Counted from the stretch's first letter, positions 1-12,470 are shown. The stretch is 64,000 bases of DNA from Fasciola hepatica (GCA_948099385.1 CANUEZ040000020.1:8340501-8404500); one strand, 5' to 3'. Translations and numbers: made by a program. The notes: generated by a model from the sequence alone, not told the origin.

Positions 1-1229
1 TCCCGATCATTAGTATTTAGAATCTCGTCACAAATCGACCTCGTCTGTACCTAAATGTATTCATGCGCTGTTTTATCACAGTAATTTGAGTACGAGGATC
101 GTACAGAAGCACTTCTAACCAGCTTTTTCGAGAGTTTGGAAATTTCCAGGTTCAGCTTTACTCTTAGAAATCCTTTATTCTGGTTTTCTTTAGAATCCTT
201 TGAATTCTGTTCAGGTTTATCCCTAAAGGTAGAGTTTCATAAATCCGACAAGCGACAAACTCAACCAAGAACAACGACTATGCCAGCTAGAGCTCATAGC
301 CCTGGGGCCATGAGCAGCAAAGCTATCGAGGGGGATTTGCCGAGCTCCAGAAGTGACCTGATCCAATCCGAATCCACCTTCAGACTGGTAAAGTCTACTA
401 GTCGCACTGTCGCTCTTCAGCGTTTGCATAGTTCCGGAGAAAACGTCAGATCCCTGTAGCGACTAAAATCCTCAGTGTCTGGCTCCGGCGAAGCCTGGTC
501 ATCTAGTGAATGCTCAATTCACGGACTAGTACTCTTCACTCGTTCTCGATGGCACCTTGGAGGCCCAAAGCAACGCGTAGTCCAAAACGATTCAGAGCCC
601 ATTTGGAGGACACAATTGTTCTGCAGGTTCTATAGTACCAATAGCGGGTGAAAATATAAGTACGAAAACTACCATACCTTTGAAAATGAGCCTCGGTCTC
701 TAACCAGCCAAAAAGGTAGTTAAAAATAGGGAAAAATTCTGGTAAAGAAGATTTGTTGGCAAAAGCAGCAAATAATAAGTAACTGTCCTGAAGTCAAAAA
801 AATAGAATAAGTTTTTCAAGCCTCATCAGGATTAAAGAATAATTTTCTGGGCATGGCAGCCATCTATGAAGATAAAAAAGATGAAGGTGTACAATCAGTC
901 GAGGTGAGCAAGAAAGTGGAACCGAACTGCACTAACTGTCCGCAGAGTAATCTCAGTAGGAGACTGTGAACATGAAAAGAAAAAGTCAGTGCATCAAGCG
1001 TAGACTACTAGTCGATTATGAAACAGTGCCATCATAGGTAAGGCTGGAGAAAGCAGTCCAAAATCAGTCATGAGGCTTATGAAGGTAAGCAGAAGGCGAA
1101 TTTTTCAGTCAACGCTGATGGTGCAGCGGTTAAGCCTCTAGTGCTCTGACCAGGTTTGGCACACAGTATGGCAGGTACAGTTGGAGGTGGCAGTCTTCCA
1201 GTCTGAAGGTATCGAGCGAAATGATCTAG
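1..1229. other. Unassigned degenerate sequence upstream of the gypsy relic
   Basis: No protein domain is recognised in any frame. The plus-strand frame at 136-459 (107 codons) and its antisense have no recognisable motif. This could be the eroded LTR, gag and protease part of the gypsy element that becomes readable from about 1236, but I see no terminal repeat to support that. The same stretch recurs at 28809-30037. Confidence 0.4.
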
Positions 1230-3250
1230 AAGAGAGTCCTGCAAGCAGTGGACGAATTACCTGGAGAGCTCCGCATATAATATGGTATTATAATTTTCAG
1301 CGAAAATATCGAGGAACAAAACAGAGAGTTCGATTATTTTTCTGCCACAATGAATGGTGATGAAATTGAACCGAAACTAGAGATGATGATATTCTATCGA
1401 GCAACGGTCAAATTCCACTTTCAAATTATCACAAGCTCAGGGGTCAGTTTGGATTGGGGAGGGGTAAACGGGAACTTAAACGTGCCTGCTCTAGCCTATA
1501 AGAAAGGCATCTGATGTTTTAACGGGATGATAAACTATCTGAGCACGTTGTTATTAGAGTTACCGGAATTGATGAAACCGATCCGCCACTTAAAGCATAA
1601 CAAAGAAACTTGGATATGAGCAGATTACCAGCCATTAGCATTTGATCGCGTAAAGCAGCTCATTGTAAAGGCCCCTGTCCCAGCATATTATGATCACTCT
1701 TTGCATAGGTGCATAAAACATGATAGCGTTCAGTGGTGGATAATTAGCCTTTCTGTTACAAGATGGGCGCTCCCTTGATGGTTGTAGAAAGAAAGTAGTA
1801 TTTTGTGAGCGGAAGTCTGCTCCATTCAAAAAAGAGCGAGTGGAAATCCTGTGCGCTCTATAGAAGTTCAATAATTACGCCTTCCGCCGAACCACACATA
1901 TACTCAGATCACAAGCCATTGACTACCATCTTGGATAAGCCACCAAACCCAGCTTCAAGAAGGCTTCAGTCGATGCTGATACGGCTCCGAAGCCATAACC
2001 ACGAACCATATTATCAGGAAGGAGAACTACTGTTTGAAGTTGACACATCCTCTTAAGACACAGTGCGGATAACGGAAGAAGAACGTGGAATCGAAAAGGT
2101 GAAAATTTTATTGGCTGTTACGGGATCTGAATTATCCCGAATTCAGCATGCCTTGAAGGCCGATCCTTTTTTACAGCCCATGAGGGAATTCACCACTAAC
2201 GAAAGTCCGGATGGTAAGATAACTCTATTGGCAGAAGTGGTACCATAATTCAAATATTTTTGACGAGCTAACAAGAGAGAATGAGTTGTTTTTTCGTGAT
2301 GAGCATTTGGGGGTGCCGCAAGCTTCTGCAAAAGAGGCTCTGCGTCGGTTACGCCGCTCTCAATCAGGTATCAACTGGTGAACTGGCCGAGCCAAGGGGG
2401 AACACCACTGCTTATGCAAGGCCGAAATGCATCATTGGATAGCAGGTTGCGAACCACGAGGACAATTTGATCCACGACAAGCGAGATAGCCGACGGTGAT
2501 GCTCCAAATACCTGACCGGCCTTGGCAAGTCGTGGCGTTGGATAACTTTTACCATGGGAAGAGAGGTTACCTGGTGACCTTCGTTTACTACCACGATTTC
2601 TTTGAGATCGACCTTCTGAGAACAGAAACAGTCGCAATAACTATCACCAAAGTGGGATTGATTTTGCACGACATGTAATACCGATTCGAGGGACCTCCGA
2701 TGGTGTTCCTCCGTTTCGCAGCACGGAATTCCAGCACTCCTCGGAGATGGGGCCTTTCGGCCATCACGTCGCCAGTGCTTACCGGAGTCATTCTAACGGT
2801 AAATCAGAAAGCTTTGTAGTTCAGGCGAAGGAGATACGCAATAAATGCAACTGTGTGGCCAGCCACCTGCTCATCACTCGGCTGCGGCTTCGAAACATGC
2901 CTTAGTAAGAGGTGGGAAAAAGCCCGAAGAAACGCGTATTTAAGGCGGACGCGCACGACCCTACACCTATGTGCTGGTTTAATGGACCCAGATGTTGTAT
3001 CGTGTTCAGTGATCTAGATGACACTGGTGAAGCAAGCTGCGGAGTAAAAAAGACTTAACGATCGGGTAGCAAACCACTGCATCCACTCAAGCCAGATGAC
3101 AGTCTGGATTCAACCAACCGAACCGATAGAAAGATTCTGGACTACAGGAGGGGACCTAGTGAGCGTAAGAAAGGAGCCATACACAAAGCCCTATGGATGT
3201 CTACGGATACGGAGGAATACGGTTCGTCCGAAAAAATCCGAGGAAGATGA
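1230..3250 (+). pseudogene. Ty3/gypsy pol relic (RT, RNase H, integrase)
   Basis: This is a decayed polyprotein of a Ty3/gypsy LTR retrotransposon, readable across several frames with many stops. Domain order follows the family. From about 1236 there is an RT palm stretch ending in an isoleucine-rich strand where the catalytic YxDD is lost. From 1500 to 1860 there is the RT connection and RNase H start. At 1890-2050 a clear SDHKPLTTIL motif marks the RNase H-like tail. The integrase zinc region (about 2260-2480) is broken. The integrase core begins at 2496 with PDRPWQ and continues with the YLVT and DFFE strand. At 3096-3240 comes a C-terminal GPY/F-like stretch followed by a strongly acidic tail. 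No LTRs were recognised. It cannot encode active protein. Family assignment is firm; clade is not. Confidence 0.85.
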
Positions 3251-4061
3251 TAATGAGGAAGAGAAAATGAATAGAGACGATGATGAAAGAGAAGACAAGG
3301 AAACCAAAAAGGATGATGGAGTGGTCGACGTGTATAACACTATTTATTCATCGGTCAGACGGGAACATTCACCGAACAGAGTCCGGGGTGAGCAACGTCA
3401 TTAGCCGGTGGGGAAGTAGAAGCTTCTCAGAAGCGGGAAGATCTGTCGCATGTTTTTGTTTTACAACACCAATGACTCTTCTTGAATGGTCAGAAGATAG
3501 CTTTTACTTGGAACTTTGTAATTCGAACAATCTGATCGAGGCAAGAGGCTCCATAAACCACCACTGGATTAGCAGTGATCGGGATTCCCTTGCTGAAAGC
3601 TGTAACCATATAATGAACGGTTTTCCCGAAGAACTCACCTTTGCAAAGTTCACCTCTAAGAAGCACCTGTATGCGCAGCGGAAGTCGTGGCCGAGAATAT
3701 CTATCATCCTTCTCCAACCAAAGTAGACGAAACAGCCGAGAAGAAGCGACCCCAGCCTTCCTCCACGGTTAGCGGATCTTGGCCTCGAGGTAGCCGAATC
3801 CATGAGGAACACCAGAGGGATAAAGGCTGTAATAATTCGAAGGCCCTCACACACAGTCAAGTGCTCCACAGTTTCACTTCCAGTTTCCGATCAATCAGGA
3901 GAAGCCGCTGCCCGGTTGTTTGGTCGTACGGATACAGCAAATCTGCGTTGTGACTGATCGCATATTCGCCCCAGCATGGTCATAACTAGCGAACATGTTT
4001 ATGTGGTTCTTGGCCACCCTAGTGAAGCAGATTTCGTGTCGTCTCACCTTAGGTGTGTCCT
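3251..4061. other. Unassigned sequence after the gypsy relic
   Basis: Plus-strand frames at 3280-3726 and 3687-3953 are open but show no domain I recognise. The stretch may contain the missing 3' end of the gypsy element. It recurs at 32059-32869. Confidence 0.4.
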
Positions 4062-4757
4062 TCACAAAAGACCTCTTTCTTTCTCCTTTATTCGAGCAGC
4101 CATCCGCGCACTCAACTTCTCGGCATTTCTTCTACACTTGACTCTTCCTCTCGCTCCCCACTTTGTAATCTTTTTTCGCCAAGGTGGCATTCCTTTTCTG
4201 TGAACTCTGCTCACAGGGGCTACTTCGACGGTCAGCCGAAGTAAGTCACTTTTAGCTCTTAACCAAATATCACTTTTGTCACCCCAATGGTCCCGGGCCG
4301 AGTACGCTACCACCGACAGTTGTCTTTCCTCTTCTAGTCTCCGGAAAGTTCTTCGTCATTTGTCCGGTGGTTTTGCCCTCTCGATCGGAAAGTGAGGCTT
4401 AGTGATCCCATGGTCGCTTTCATCCGGCCGGGCATCTATTCTTATCTCACTTACTTCTCAGGCGAACTTGGCGATAACGAGATTCAGCAGCTGTGCACTT
4501 TGGCCCTCCCTTCATCAAGTAGCCCGAAGGATGTGCCGTGACAGAGCCATGCTCCCACCTGGTCTAGCTGGTGTGCCCAGATGAAACCGCATATACCCAG
4601 GTCGAGTACCAGTCCACCTCTGGGCTCTGAGGGCACTGGATATAAGTCTTCTCCTCGTACTCCTGGTAGCCACCGCTAGATGCTTCAACAGACCTTCGTC
4701 CTCCCTAGGAATCGAGGTAGGACTCCGGTAGATGCATCCCGGTGCCACCCACCCCAA
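4062..4757 (-). pseudogene. LINE endonuclease and linker relic
   Basis: Minus-strand remnant of the ORF2 of a CR1/jockey-like LINE. Reading from 4757 downward, GCIYRSP matches the beta strand of the apurinic-like endonuclease. A shifted frame then gives APEVDW, the segment that follows GDFN in this family; the G-D-F residues themselves are degraded. At 4313-4062 an open frame of 83 codons ends in a basic PPWRKK-type segment like the linker before the reverse transcriptase. Stops and frame changes make it nonfunctional. Assignment rests on the order of these motifs. Confidence 0.6.
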
Positions 4758-5549
4758 CTAAAATATCTTTCGAACTGAGACAGCTTGTAAATTAAAAATG
4801 AAATACTGGATACTTTATTTTTGATTTACGTACTTCGCTACCTGCCCTGGTATCCTTCCTCCCATTCTTCAGCACGCCTGTGCGCTCTTCGTGCTCTCAA
4901 TCCGGTTATACCAGCCGGATTTACGCTCCTTCCGTAGCCTCAAATTCCCGATGGTCATACTGGGCGTACTCCTTGATTTCCCCCTTAATCCCTTCCACTT
5001 ATTTGCAAGGCTGCACCCATTACACTGCATCACTGTTGTGCCTACTTTGAAGAGCTTCTTACCGAGTTACGGTGCTTCACTTTGGCACTTGAGTTTTACG
5101 CCAAGGTGCTACCTTGGTTTTATGCCATATGCTGGAACCCTAGTTTTTCTACGGCGGTGGTCCTGCCCGCAGCAACATCGCACGAGGCTGTTACCACCGG
5201 ATTACCGCGGTTCCGCTGGTCCCCGTGCTCAGCCGATGGCTCCAGGTGCAATGCTGGGGATGGTGGGACCATCGTCGACACCGGACTGGTTTGGTTTTGC
5301 AGGGGTCTATGGAGCATCAGCGGAGTTAGGTGTATCACCGGCGACGCTGTACACGGCGAGCTTGTTGCTTTCACTAGCGAGGACAGTATGAGCGATCCAC
5401 TGCCTCTTCAAGTGGCATGGGCCCTCCATGGTGAAGAGTAATTTAGTCCTACGTTGGCGCTGCTTTTGGAACTCCTGCTTATTTGACCAGCAGCTGCTAG
5501 AACTGCATTCCGCTAACTATGGTCGCCGAACTCCGCCAGAAGAGGCCTC
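4758..5549. other. Unassigned sequence with overlapping open frames
   Basis: Open frames of 166 and 119 codons run in two plus-strand phases (4891-5391 and 5082-5441), and another runs antisense. None shows recognisable motifs, and the simultaneous openness looks compositional. The right end abuts the Penelope relic. It recurs at 33566-34357. Confidence 0.4.
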
Positions 5550-5681
5550 CCAATCCAACTGACCCTTTGCCAAATCAGCGCAACCCTTTTCTATGCCGTT
5601 AGTGACGGCTAGAGAGTGAATCATCGGAAACAACTGTTCGTCTCCGAAGACTGTTTCTGATGTCACATTGTGCATATTGCG
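5550..5681 (+). mobile_element. Penelope-like element terminus, relic
   Basis: This stretch aligns with the right end of the complete Penelope-like element at 22096-22235. The shared landmarks are CCAATCC...TGACCC, GTGAATCAT..GAAAACAA-type sequence, and a terminal TTCTGATGTCACA(T/A)TGTGCATATT. It stops at 5681, matching the element's last base before its target duplication. It is a diverged end fragment without coding sequence, from an older insertion of the same family. Confidence 0.75.
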
Positions 5682-6170
5682 TAATCATTTTTCGTTCATT
5701 TTATAGGTTTCTATCTTCGTTGATGGCGAGGCATGGTTTTGTCATGAAGGATGGCAGTTCATTTTTCAATTCAATTCGATCGTCGTCCTCAAAATAAGAG
5801 TCGTACGATAATCTGCCGTACAAGCTCCGTGACAACAGCTCGTGAGTATGGTGCCAGGAGAGAATATAACACCACTTTCCAAACAGAAAATAATCTAGCT
5901 TTCCGCTGAAGGTTGAATCGTGCACCTCTTTGACCACCTCCGCCGAGAGCGAGTTCCACTTATTTGCTACTCTTCAAACAGGTGCTGTGCCGCCGGAGAA
6001 TTGATAGATTCCGGCTGCAAGTACGTCGGTGGATGCTCCGCGTACGACAAAGTCCACGTAGGTGAAATATCCCCCGTGTTTCTGGTCTTAGTTCAAAACG
6101 GACAATGTGGAGGACATAAATGTGGTCGCTCCGTATGCCCCGTTGGGCCTTCGGGGCAGCCCATTTGCTA
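5682..6170. other. Unassigned sequence
   Basis: No domain is recognised. A short minus-strand frame continues downstream of the LINE RT tail at 6171-6461 and may be its eroded end. Recurs at 34490-34978. Confidence 0.35.
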
Positions 6171-6461
6171 TCATGGGGCCTTCGTGGCCGGTTCCGCGTA
6201 GACTATCAGTGAAGCGAAAGCAGCTATCTGATCTCTTTTGAACTTGGCTGGTATAGCAGAGGTGAACGGGCATGTGGCCACAGAACCATACTCCAACCGA
6301 TGTCTACCATGTGTACTGTATAACAGCCGAAAAGCAATATGAATTTTCCGAAGGAAAGACAGATTACCCCAAGGATACTCCATACCGGAGAACACGCTGT
6401 AACAGTATGAACTCTTGTTCTCAGGTTGGTCGACAGTAGCAACCCAAAATTCCACTCGCAT
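6171..6461 (-). pseudogene. LINE reverse transcriptase C-terminal relic
   Basis: A 96-codon minus-strand frame matches the region after the RT palm in CR1/jockey-like LINEs. It contains FRLLYS followed by HRLEYGSVA and PFTSA, equivalent to the usual 'LY..LVRP.LEYG...W.P' block. The catalytic FADD lies outside this fragment. It is an orphan piece, on the same strand as the endonuclease remnants at 4062-4757 and 7309-7785 but not collinear with a single element. Confidence 0.6.
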
Positions 6462-7308
6462 GAAGTCGCCCCTGAAGGAGTGCCAGAAAGCGCGTAGCTA
6501 CACTTCGACCTTATTAGGTTTATGAGCGAGCAGGTTTCTGTAGGCTTTCCTAAAAGGCTCTACTATTGAACCAATGCTTCAGTCCATCTAGGTTTTCCTC
6601 TAGAGGTCGTCTCTCAGTATCAGAACGGAGTGCGAGCCACCGCTTCACGCCGTCAGCGTAGCACGCCGAGCTTACACCGATGGGTAGGTCATTGATTTAG
6701 GTCAGGAGCAACGGTAGGTTGGGCATCAAACCTTGGGCAACACCACTGAGGTCCGGGTACCGCGTAGATGGTGCCAGAGAAATTTTGATAGCGAATACCC
6801 GATACCTAAGTGGATTCTCGATCCATTGTAGCAGAGGGTCCCTCACGTCCAATAGACTGAGCTCTCGCAAAGGCCGGCCATGAGGTGATGTACTAAAGTC
6901 GACGATAACTACATCGGTGGTATACTATTCAGCTTTGGCTTTCTTCCGGCGTTCCCGAGCTGGCAAAAGTTGGAGATGCATGGATGGGACTTGAAAAATT
7001 CTCGCTGTGCAGGGCTGAGCAAGTGATGATGGTGGGGGCATTCTTGAACGCACCCCTCTGTGAACCTCCCCACCCCCGGTAGACCACGTAAGTAAGGCGT
7101 ACCTGTTGACGGCTGAGCACCGCCGCTGTGCCTTCACTCTTGAAATATATGTACGGAAATGGTTTCTTTCCATTCATCCTAGAATCTCCAGATGATTATG
7201 AGATATTGATCATCTCGTTGACTGGGTATGCGAGAATCTCGGCCGTCTCTCGTAGTAGCATTGAGTGGATTCCATCCAGCCTGCGTGATTTAAATGGCTC
7301 CAGAGATC
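6462..7308. other. Unassigned sequence
   Basis: Two overlapping minus-strand frames of 82 codons (6925-7177) and a plus frame at 7128-7328 show no recognisable domain. Recurs at 35270-36116. Confidence 0.35.
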
Positions 7309-7785
7309 TCAGAAGAACCATAGATTAGTCCGTTTTCGCGTCTCCGAACGCGGTCGGAAGCTGTGACGCCGGCGCGGGAAGTAACTGTGGTTGTTCGCTT
7401 GGTGAGACTCCAGGTCATATGTCGCTTGTAGTTGTTTGGAGAGATTATTCGCTGCCACAGTGTAGCGGTTACGCCTCCGATCTAAGTGTGGTGCGCGAAA
7501 GCCTCCCAGGACCAGGCAGTGTCTTTCCTGAGCACGGAGTGGCATGAGACGTGGAATATTTAGCTGCAAAGCGGACGTCGTCCTGTAGAATAAGTCGAGC
7601 TCCACGCATCTGCAATCAGTCAGCATCACCGTACTCCATGGCGCAGCAACAAGCCCTAGAGTGCCCGCAAATAGGTCTAGTAGTACCGAAACCATTTCTC
7701 TGGTGAAATTCGTGGCGTCTCCCCTACCTTTAGACGGAATTTCGTTTGAAAGAGAGTGGCGGTAGTTCGAGAGGGATAATACCAC
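7309..7785 (-). pseudogene. LINE endonuclease relic
   Basis: A 158-codon minus-strand frame whose middle reads HCLVLGGFRAPHLD. This resembles the '(L)LLGDFN.PHIDW' block of LINE apurinic-like endonucleases, with the catalytic Asp and Asn replaced. It starts mid-domain and lacks the other catalytic blocks, so it is a fragment. Assignment depends on one motif plus its LINE-rich neighbourhood. Confidence 0.5.
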
Positions 7786-10224
7786 ATCCGAAACCCCTCA
7801 TCTAGCCGGAATCCGTTAAGAGCTATGATTGCGAGTTTTTAGCTGCTGCAAACGATTCCAGTTCATTGCTTTTGTTAAATAATCCGCGAAAGTTACTGGC
7901 ATTTAACTCTGCCGCCCGACCGATTGTGCTTTGGGTGTTGTTCTTACGTGGATTTCCGGCCAGTGGTTGGCAGAGGTGTCTACTTTGGTCACAGCCTCTT
8001 CGCCATGGTGTAAAATCCTAGCAAACAGATTGGTTGCGTTTTCCCGCGTCGTTTGCGCAGTTCCGTGGGGCACTACTGTCTTTCTGACTGTCATCTGTGT
8101 AGAGATCCCTAATTATGGCGTTTTTGGACCCTAAGACTCCATGAGCTCTGCAGCGTCGATCGGGCTTGTTTTTGGGAGGAACGAAAAATCCTGAGCCTTC
8201 AATGTTGTCCATTATCCCGCAGCTTTCTCGAGCGGAAAGCTATCTTAACCCACGAAGTCACTTGGTCAGGTAAACTCCACTCTCAGCAAACGATTTCCCC
8301 GTGGATGGTCAGCAGCTGCAGAACATCATAGTCTGGATGCTTCTGAGAGGGTGTAGCTGTCGTCCCTGAAATACTGACCACCGTAGAGCAGTAACATCGT
8401 GGGGATGGACGTTTCCTTGAAGCATTGTTGCTTTGTTCCATGATTCTTCTTGTTACCGCTGGTTAAAAGGATAGCTGCTGGAAGGAAGGCATGGGGAAGT
8501 TTCTTGCTTGGAGGCAGTTATTTTTAGTGGGCGCAGTATCAGACATCGATGAAATCTCCACATGTAGGTTGACACAGTTAGAATAAAGAGCCGGGAGTAT
8601 CGCAGTATCGGCAACATCATTCGTGTTATCAGTTGCCGGCCGCAGCCCTTCTCCGAGTTCTTTCAACTCCGTTTCCAATAAAATTCCTTTCTGTTAGCTT
8701 TTAACCGTAAGTCTTTACTAGTCTTCCGTCCACGTGCGTTTCTTGTCAACCAGGAATCTGTTGATTTGTTCCACTTTCCTCACTTTCCTTCTACTTCTGC
8801 TGTCGCTACTCCTTTTTGGCAATGTCACCACCCATGTCCCTTCAACTATCCGGCTTTATGGAGGTACAGGCACTTTGGGTTATGGACTCGCGGGCAAAAC
8901 TTGAGACTGTCACTCCTGCAGGTGGAAAGCCCAATTGTTTCCTCTACTGCTACAGGTGAACCTTTTACCAGACCACGCAACTATTACCGGATAATCACTG
9001 CCAAAGCGCAGCGGCATTCATCTGGAGCTCACTGATGGAAGAGCCTGAACTCATAAATCAGGTCAAAGCCGCAAGTCCTGTCACCGAACCAGACCTGACC
9101 TGACTTCCGCCAAATCTTTGTGATGGAATACCCCTTGGGGAAGAGCCGTCGCGGAGTCCTGTGAGCGACGTTCGCTGCAAGGCGCAACAAATCAGGATAT
9201 AGGCTGGTTCGGAACCAAGCAAAAATGCCCGAAGAACAACTGAGACTAAAGGCACGAAGCATATACCGGTTCTCGTGAACACCGGAGCCACCTGCGGAGG
9301 AAAGGCTGAGCGGAATAAGGACCGGGCCAGTAAACTCGACAGACCGAGTTGCTTCTTTGAAACCGCAAGGATATATAATCCAGCCACCTTCGCGAAAGCC
9401 AAAGATGGCAAAATGATAGCCTCCTGTGGAAAGCTTGGTGCATCACAACCTTCACTGCACACTACGCGTGCGAAGCCTACAAGACAGCAAAAACTGGGCC
9501 CAAGCCCTGAAACGAGAAGCAAGGTACAAATTAAAGAAGGTGCTCACCGAAAATCAGGAGGCAATCCGTGAGAAGTTCTTCCCTTGCCAACAGTCCGAGT
9601 AAAGGATACACGAAACAAATGCTACCCCGGAAAAGCCTGATGGAAGCATTGCTCTTAGTATTATTATTACTACTATTTGTAATGGTATATTTCTTGACCA
9701 GGATCAAGATACTTGCACAAGGCATAATCATAGGGTACGGCAATGCACAGCAATGTGAGATATTCTCTACTTTGAGGTTTGAGGTTCGCACAATTGCTAT
9801 AATAAAAAAATAAAGCTGGGCAGCATTTGAGGGAACTAACGTGGAGTTGGTTAACGCTACAATTATGAAATTGTTTCGAATTCGGAAAAGAGACGTTGTG
9901 GGTAGCTGGACAGACTTGGAAATGCAGATAAAAGCGATACTGAAGAGGGCTAAAACAGTGTTTGGAATGAACAGCAGGGCAGCCGGCCTTGGGTATCACC
10001 ACAAGGACAAGGAGGCCGGGCAGGAGTAATGAGAATAAAGCCTTACGCCTCGACGATAATCGGCTGCCACGGATCCGGTGGTCGAGAACTGATCAAACTG
10101 ATCTAAGGAACTTGGGGTGCAGTCGATTTTCACGAGACCAGAAGGGAGGAGTGAGGGAGCGAAGTGATGAAGACAAGTCGGAAACCTCACTTGCTTTACT
10201 CAAGAGAGCGTGTCATTAGGATCA
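7786..10224. other. Unassigned degenerate sequence
   Basis: No firm domain in 2.4 kb. A plus-strand phrase near 9265-9300 (PVLVNTGATCGG) resembles an aspartic protease active-site strand (V-D-T-G-A-T) with the Asp changed to Asn, but nothing around it supports this. The 9568-9813 frame is hydrophobic and matches nothing I know. The block at 9841-10029 directly precedes the LINE RT relic and could be its linker. Recurs at 36594-39032. Confidence 0.35.
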
Positions 10225-10745
10225 ACTGTTTGCTGTGGCGGACTGTGATGTGCGCAGTATGCCGGGGCTCAAGCAGCTTGATGTAATCGCTGGTCGAGCA
10301 CATGCCGCCGAATCGGATGCGATCCATCCGGCTATAATTTGGCCTATTTCCGATATCTTATCAGAGTCAGCAGCCCAGCCTTGAGAAGCCTCGCTGAGAG
10401 AGGGCAAAGTCCCTGATGCCTGGATCAGGGCCATTGTAGTAGCAATACATTTCACGGCCTCCAAGCAGAAAGAAAAAGATGGTGGGCCAATCAGCCTGGC
10501 AACAGTGTTGCGTAAGTGCATGGAACCTATGATTGGAAGGTAACTTTTGCATCTGGCTGCTGTTGAACTATGGAAACCTTCCAAACATGGGTTTGGTAAA
10601 ACTTATCGCGTTTGACAAACTGGCATATGTTACTGGACGAGACCACGTGACGAATGGATGAAAGCACAAAAGTGGGGGTTCGTTATTCTGCTTCCAGTAA
10701 GGCTTCCACCTCCGCAAGTCGTCGTCTGCTAGATTATAACCTCCT
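10225..10745 (+). pseudogene. LINE reverse transcriptase relic (fingers)
   Basis: Plus-strand remnant of a LINE RT N-terminal half. Landmarks in one frame are SDAIHPAIIWPISDIL, then REGKVPDAW, then GGPISLATVLRKCME, then a KHGFG block near 10575. These correspond to the 'GPDGIHP', 'G.VP..W', 'YRPISL' and 'QHGF' blocks of CR1/jockey-like enzymes. A TGA interrupts at about 10382, and the palm with FADD is not readable. The orphan C-terminal tail at 11100-11700 is on the same strand and may come from the same insertion. Confidence 0.75.
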
Positions 10746-11099
10746 GATTTCTGGCATAATCGGGGGCGGGGGGGTAATCGCATAGCTGACTCCGTTCAGA
10801 ATTGTGGTTTCCGCGTCGGAATGTGTGGTTTTACTTTCGGGTCGGCGCGGCTTACCAGTGATGTGCCACAGAACTCAGAACTGGGAACTTTGCCCCCCTT
10901 TTGCTGCATAAATCGCCTAGCGAACGAATTAAGCAACCCGTGTGTTGTCTGTGCGCATGTGAAGACAGCGGGAAGCGGATTGGAAAAGGATCCGTATGCC
11001 GCACTTAGACCAGCAAATCGGTAGGATTTACCCTCGAATATCGCCAGGTGCCAAGTTGTGGCTACCGGCACAGAGACAACCAAAGGTATGCCGTTTTTA

Positions 11100-11700
11100 A
11101 AGTCCCCGGAGGTGAAAGATCCAATCGTGGTAGTTACACGGTACTTCGACCTTACAGAACAACTCCAGAAAGCTGTAGGTGCGGCTGGATGGGGATAAAC
11201 TAGGGTGTGATACCATCATTTGCAGAACCAGAAGCTTCGTCCCTTTGTACAAGTTTTTGAAGCAACCTCTACTATAGTTTATGGTTTGGCCTGAGCTCCT
11301 TACGATCTCGAAGGCGAGGAATGCCTGGAAAAAGTGTAGCGACTTGCAGATGGAATGATCACTAGTCATAGGGGCAAGCCTCAAGCCAAACGTCTAGAAG
11401 ACCGGAACCTGTCTTTATTGCCCCTTAGAGGCCGGCGTGATTGAAAACGATTGACCAAAATTACATAGGGTCTGCTTGGTATAAACGCGGGCGATTCCTT
11501 TGTTTCTGCTTCTGGATGCGGCACCAGAGAACGCTGCCTTGGGCTAACAAGAGTTTATTCATAGCCGGCCATACAAGCTGCTTTTTTCATGAACTTGGAT
11601 GTGTCTCTGTAAAGTAGGCTGCCAGAGGAAGTGGTAAGATGCAGCAACGGGCCAACATTCAAGAAAGCTGTAGATTCGGGCTGAAACACGGCCTGCCCGG
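11100..11700 (+). pseudogene. LINE RT C-terminal tail relic
   Basis: Plus-strand remnant of the region downstream of the LINE RT palm. In order it shows an APYDLEGEECLEKV block (the usual 'W.P....D...LE.VQR'), RLADGMITSHRGK, INAGDSFV, RLPEEVV and FKKAVD. That is the characteristic C-terminal end of CR1/jockey-like ORF2, closing with the 'WN.LP..VV....TFK..LD' signature. Several stops are present. It likely pairs with the RT fingers at 10225-10745. Confidence 0.75.
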
Positions 11701-11904
11701 ACCCAGTTATACAAACGGAGGGAGTCAGGTAGCAGGCCACCGGCATTTCGTCAACAAACTTACGCCCGTGAAGGTGAAACAGCAGGAGACATTCTACTTT
11801 TCAGACAAAAGACTGATCTCGCAGTGTTGAAAACAAAGTAACCGTCGAGGACTCAGCGAACTGGAAGCATGACTGGTCCTGAAAATGTTCGCTCTGTGCA
11901 GGCT

Positions 11905-12470
11905 GAAATGAGCTGAGCTGACATGCCTCACTTGTTCATAACGACGGCGGTGCCAGTAATATTAGAGGGGCAGAAGGTAAATAAGTCAGCCGGGCCGAGT
12001 GGCATACATCTAGTTGTCATAAGACCGGTGGCAGATGGAGTGAAGTGGTGCGGCAGTTGGCCGTTCCGTGCCACTGCTAGGGGAGTTGTACTGCCAACTG
12101 ACTGGAAGGCAGAGGCGGAAGTGTTTTTTGGCAAAGTTGGACAGAGTTCACAGTAAAAAACTACGGACCCGTAGGCCTTACATGTACCCTTTGTAAATGC
12201 TTCGAAAAACTGTTAAGAAGTCACATCCACAGGCGTTTGGCAGAACAAAAGCTGACAATCAAAGCTCAGCATGGGTTTTCCAATCAAAGACCATGTCCCA
12301 TGATCCTCTTCAGGTTCTTGAATTAAAGTGCAACACAAATGGACAAAAAAGAAAAGTGAAATATTATTACATACATCTCCGTAAGAAGTTCGACTCAGTA
12401 AATCACCGATTAACGTTAGACAAACCCAAGGCATATGGGACAAACGGATACCCAGCAGCCCGACAGTCAT
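11905..12470 (+). pseudogene. LINE reverse transcriptase relic, separate insertion
   Basis: A second plus-strand LINE RT fragment begins directly after the tail of the previous one. It reads KVNKSAGPSGIHL, then LPTDWKAE, then (frame-shifted) GPVGLTCTLCKCFEKLLR, AQHGFSNQR, and LRKKFDSVNHRL, which corresponds to the 'AKAFDSVNH' block carrying the first catalytic Asp. It ends soon after KAYG, before the FADD block. Because fingers follow a C-terminal tail, this must be a different insertion from 10225-11700. Confidence 0.8.

Noticed and set aside
4891..5441. Overlapping plus-strand frames of 166 and 119 codons
   Set aside because: Both phases and the opposite strand are open at once, which points to base composition. 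No motif, no flanking gene structure.
9265..9560. Aspartic protease of a further LTR element (PVLVNTGATCGG)
   Set aside because: Only one short phrase, the catalytic Asp is absent, and neighbouring frames show no gag or RT.
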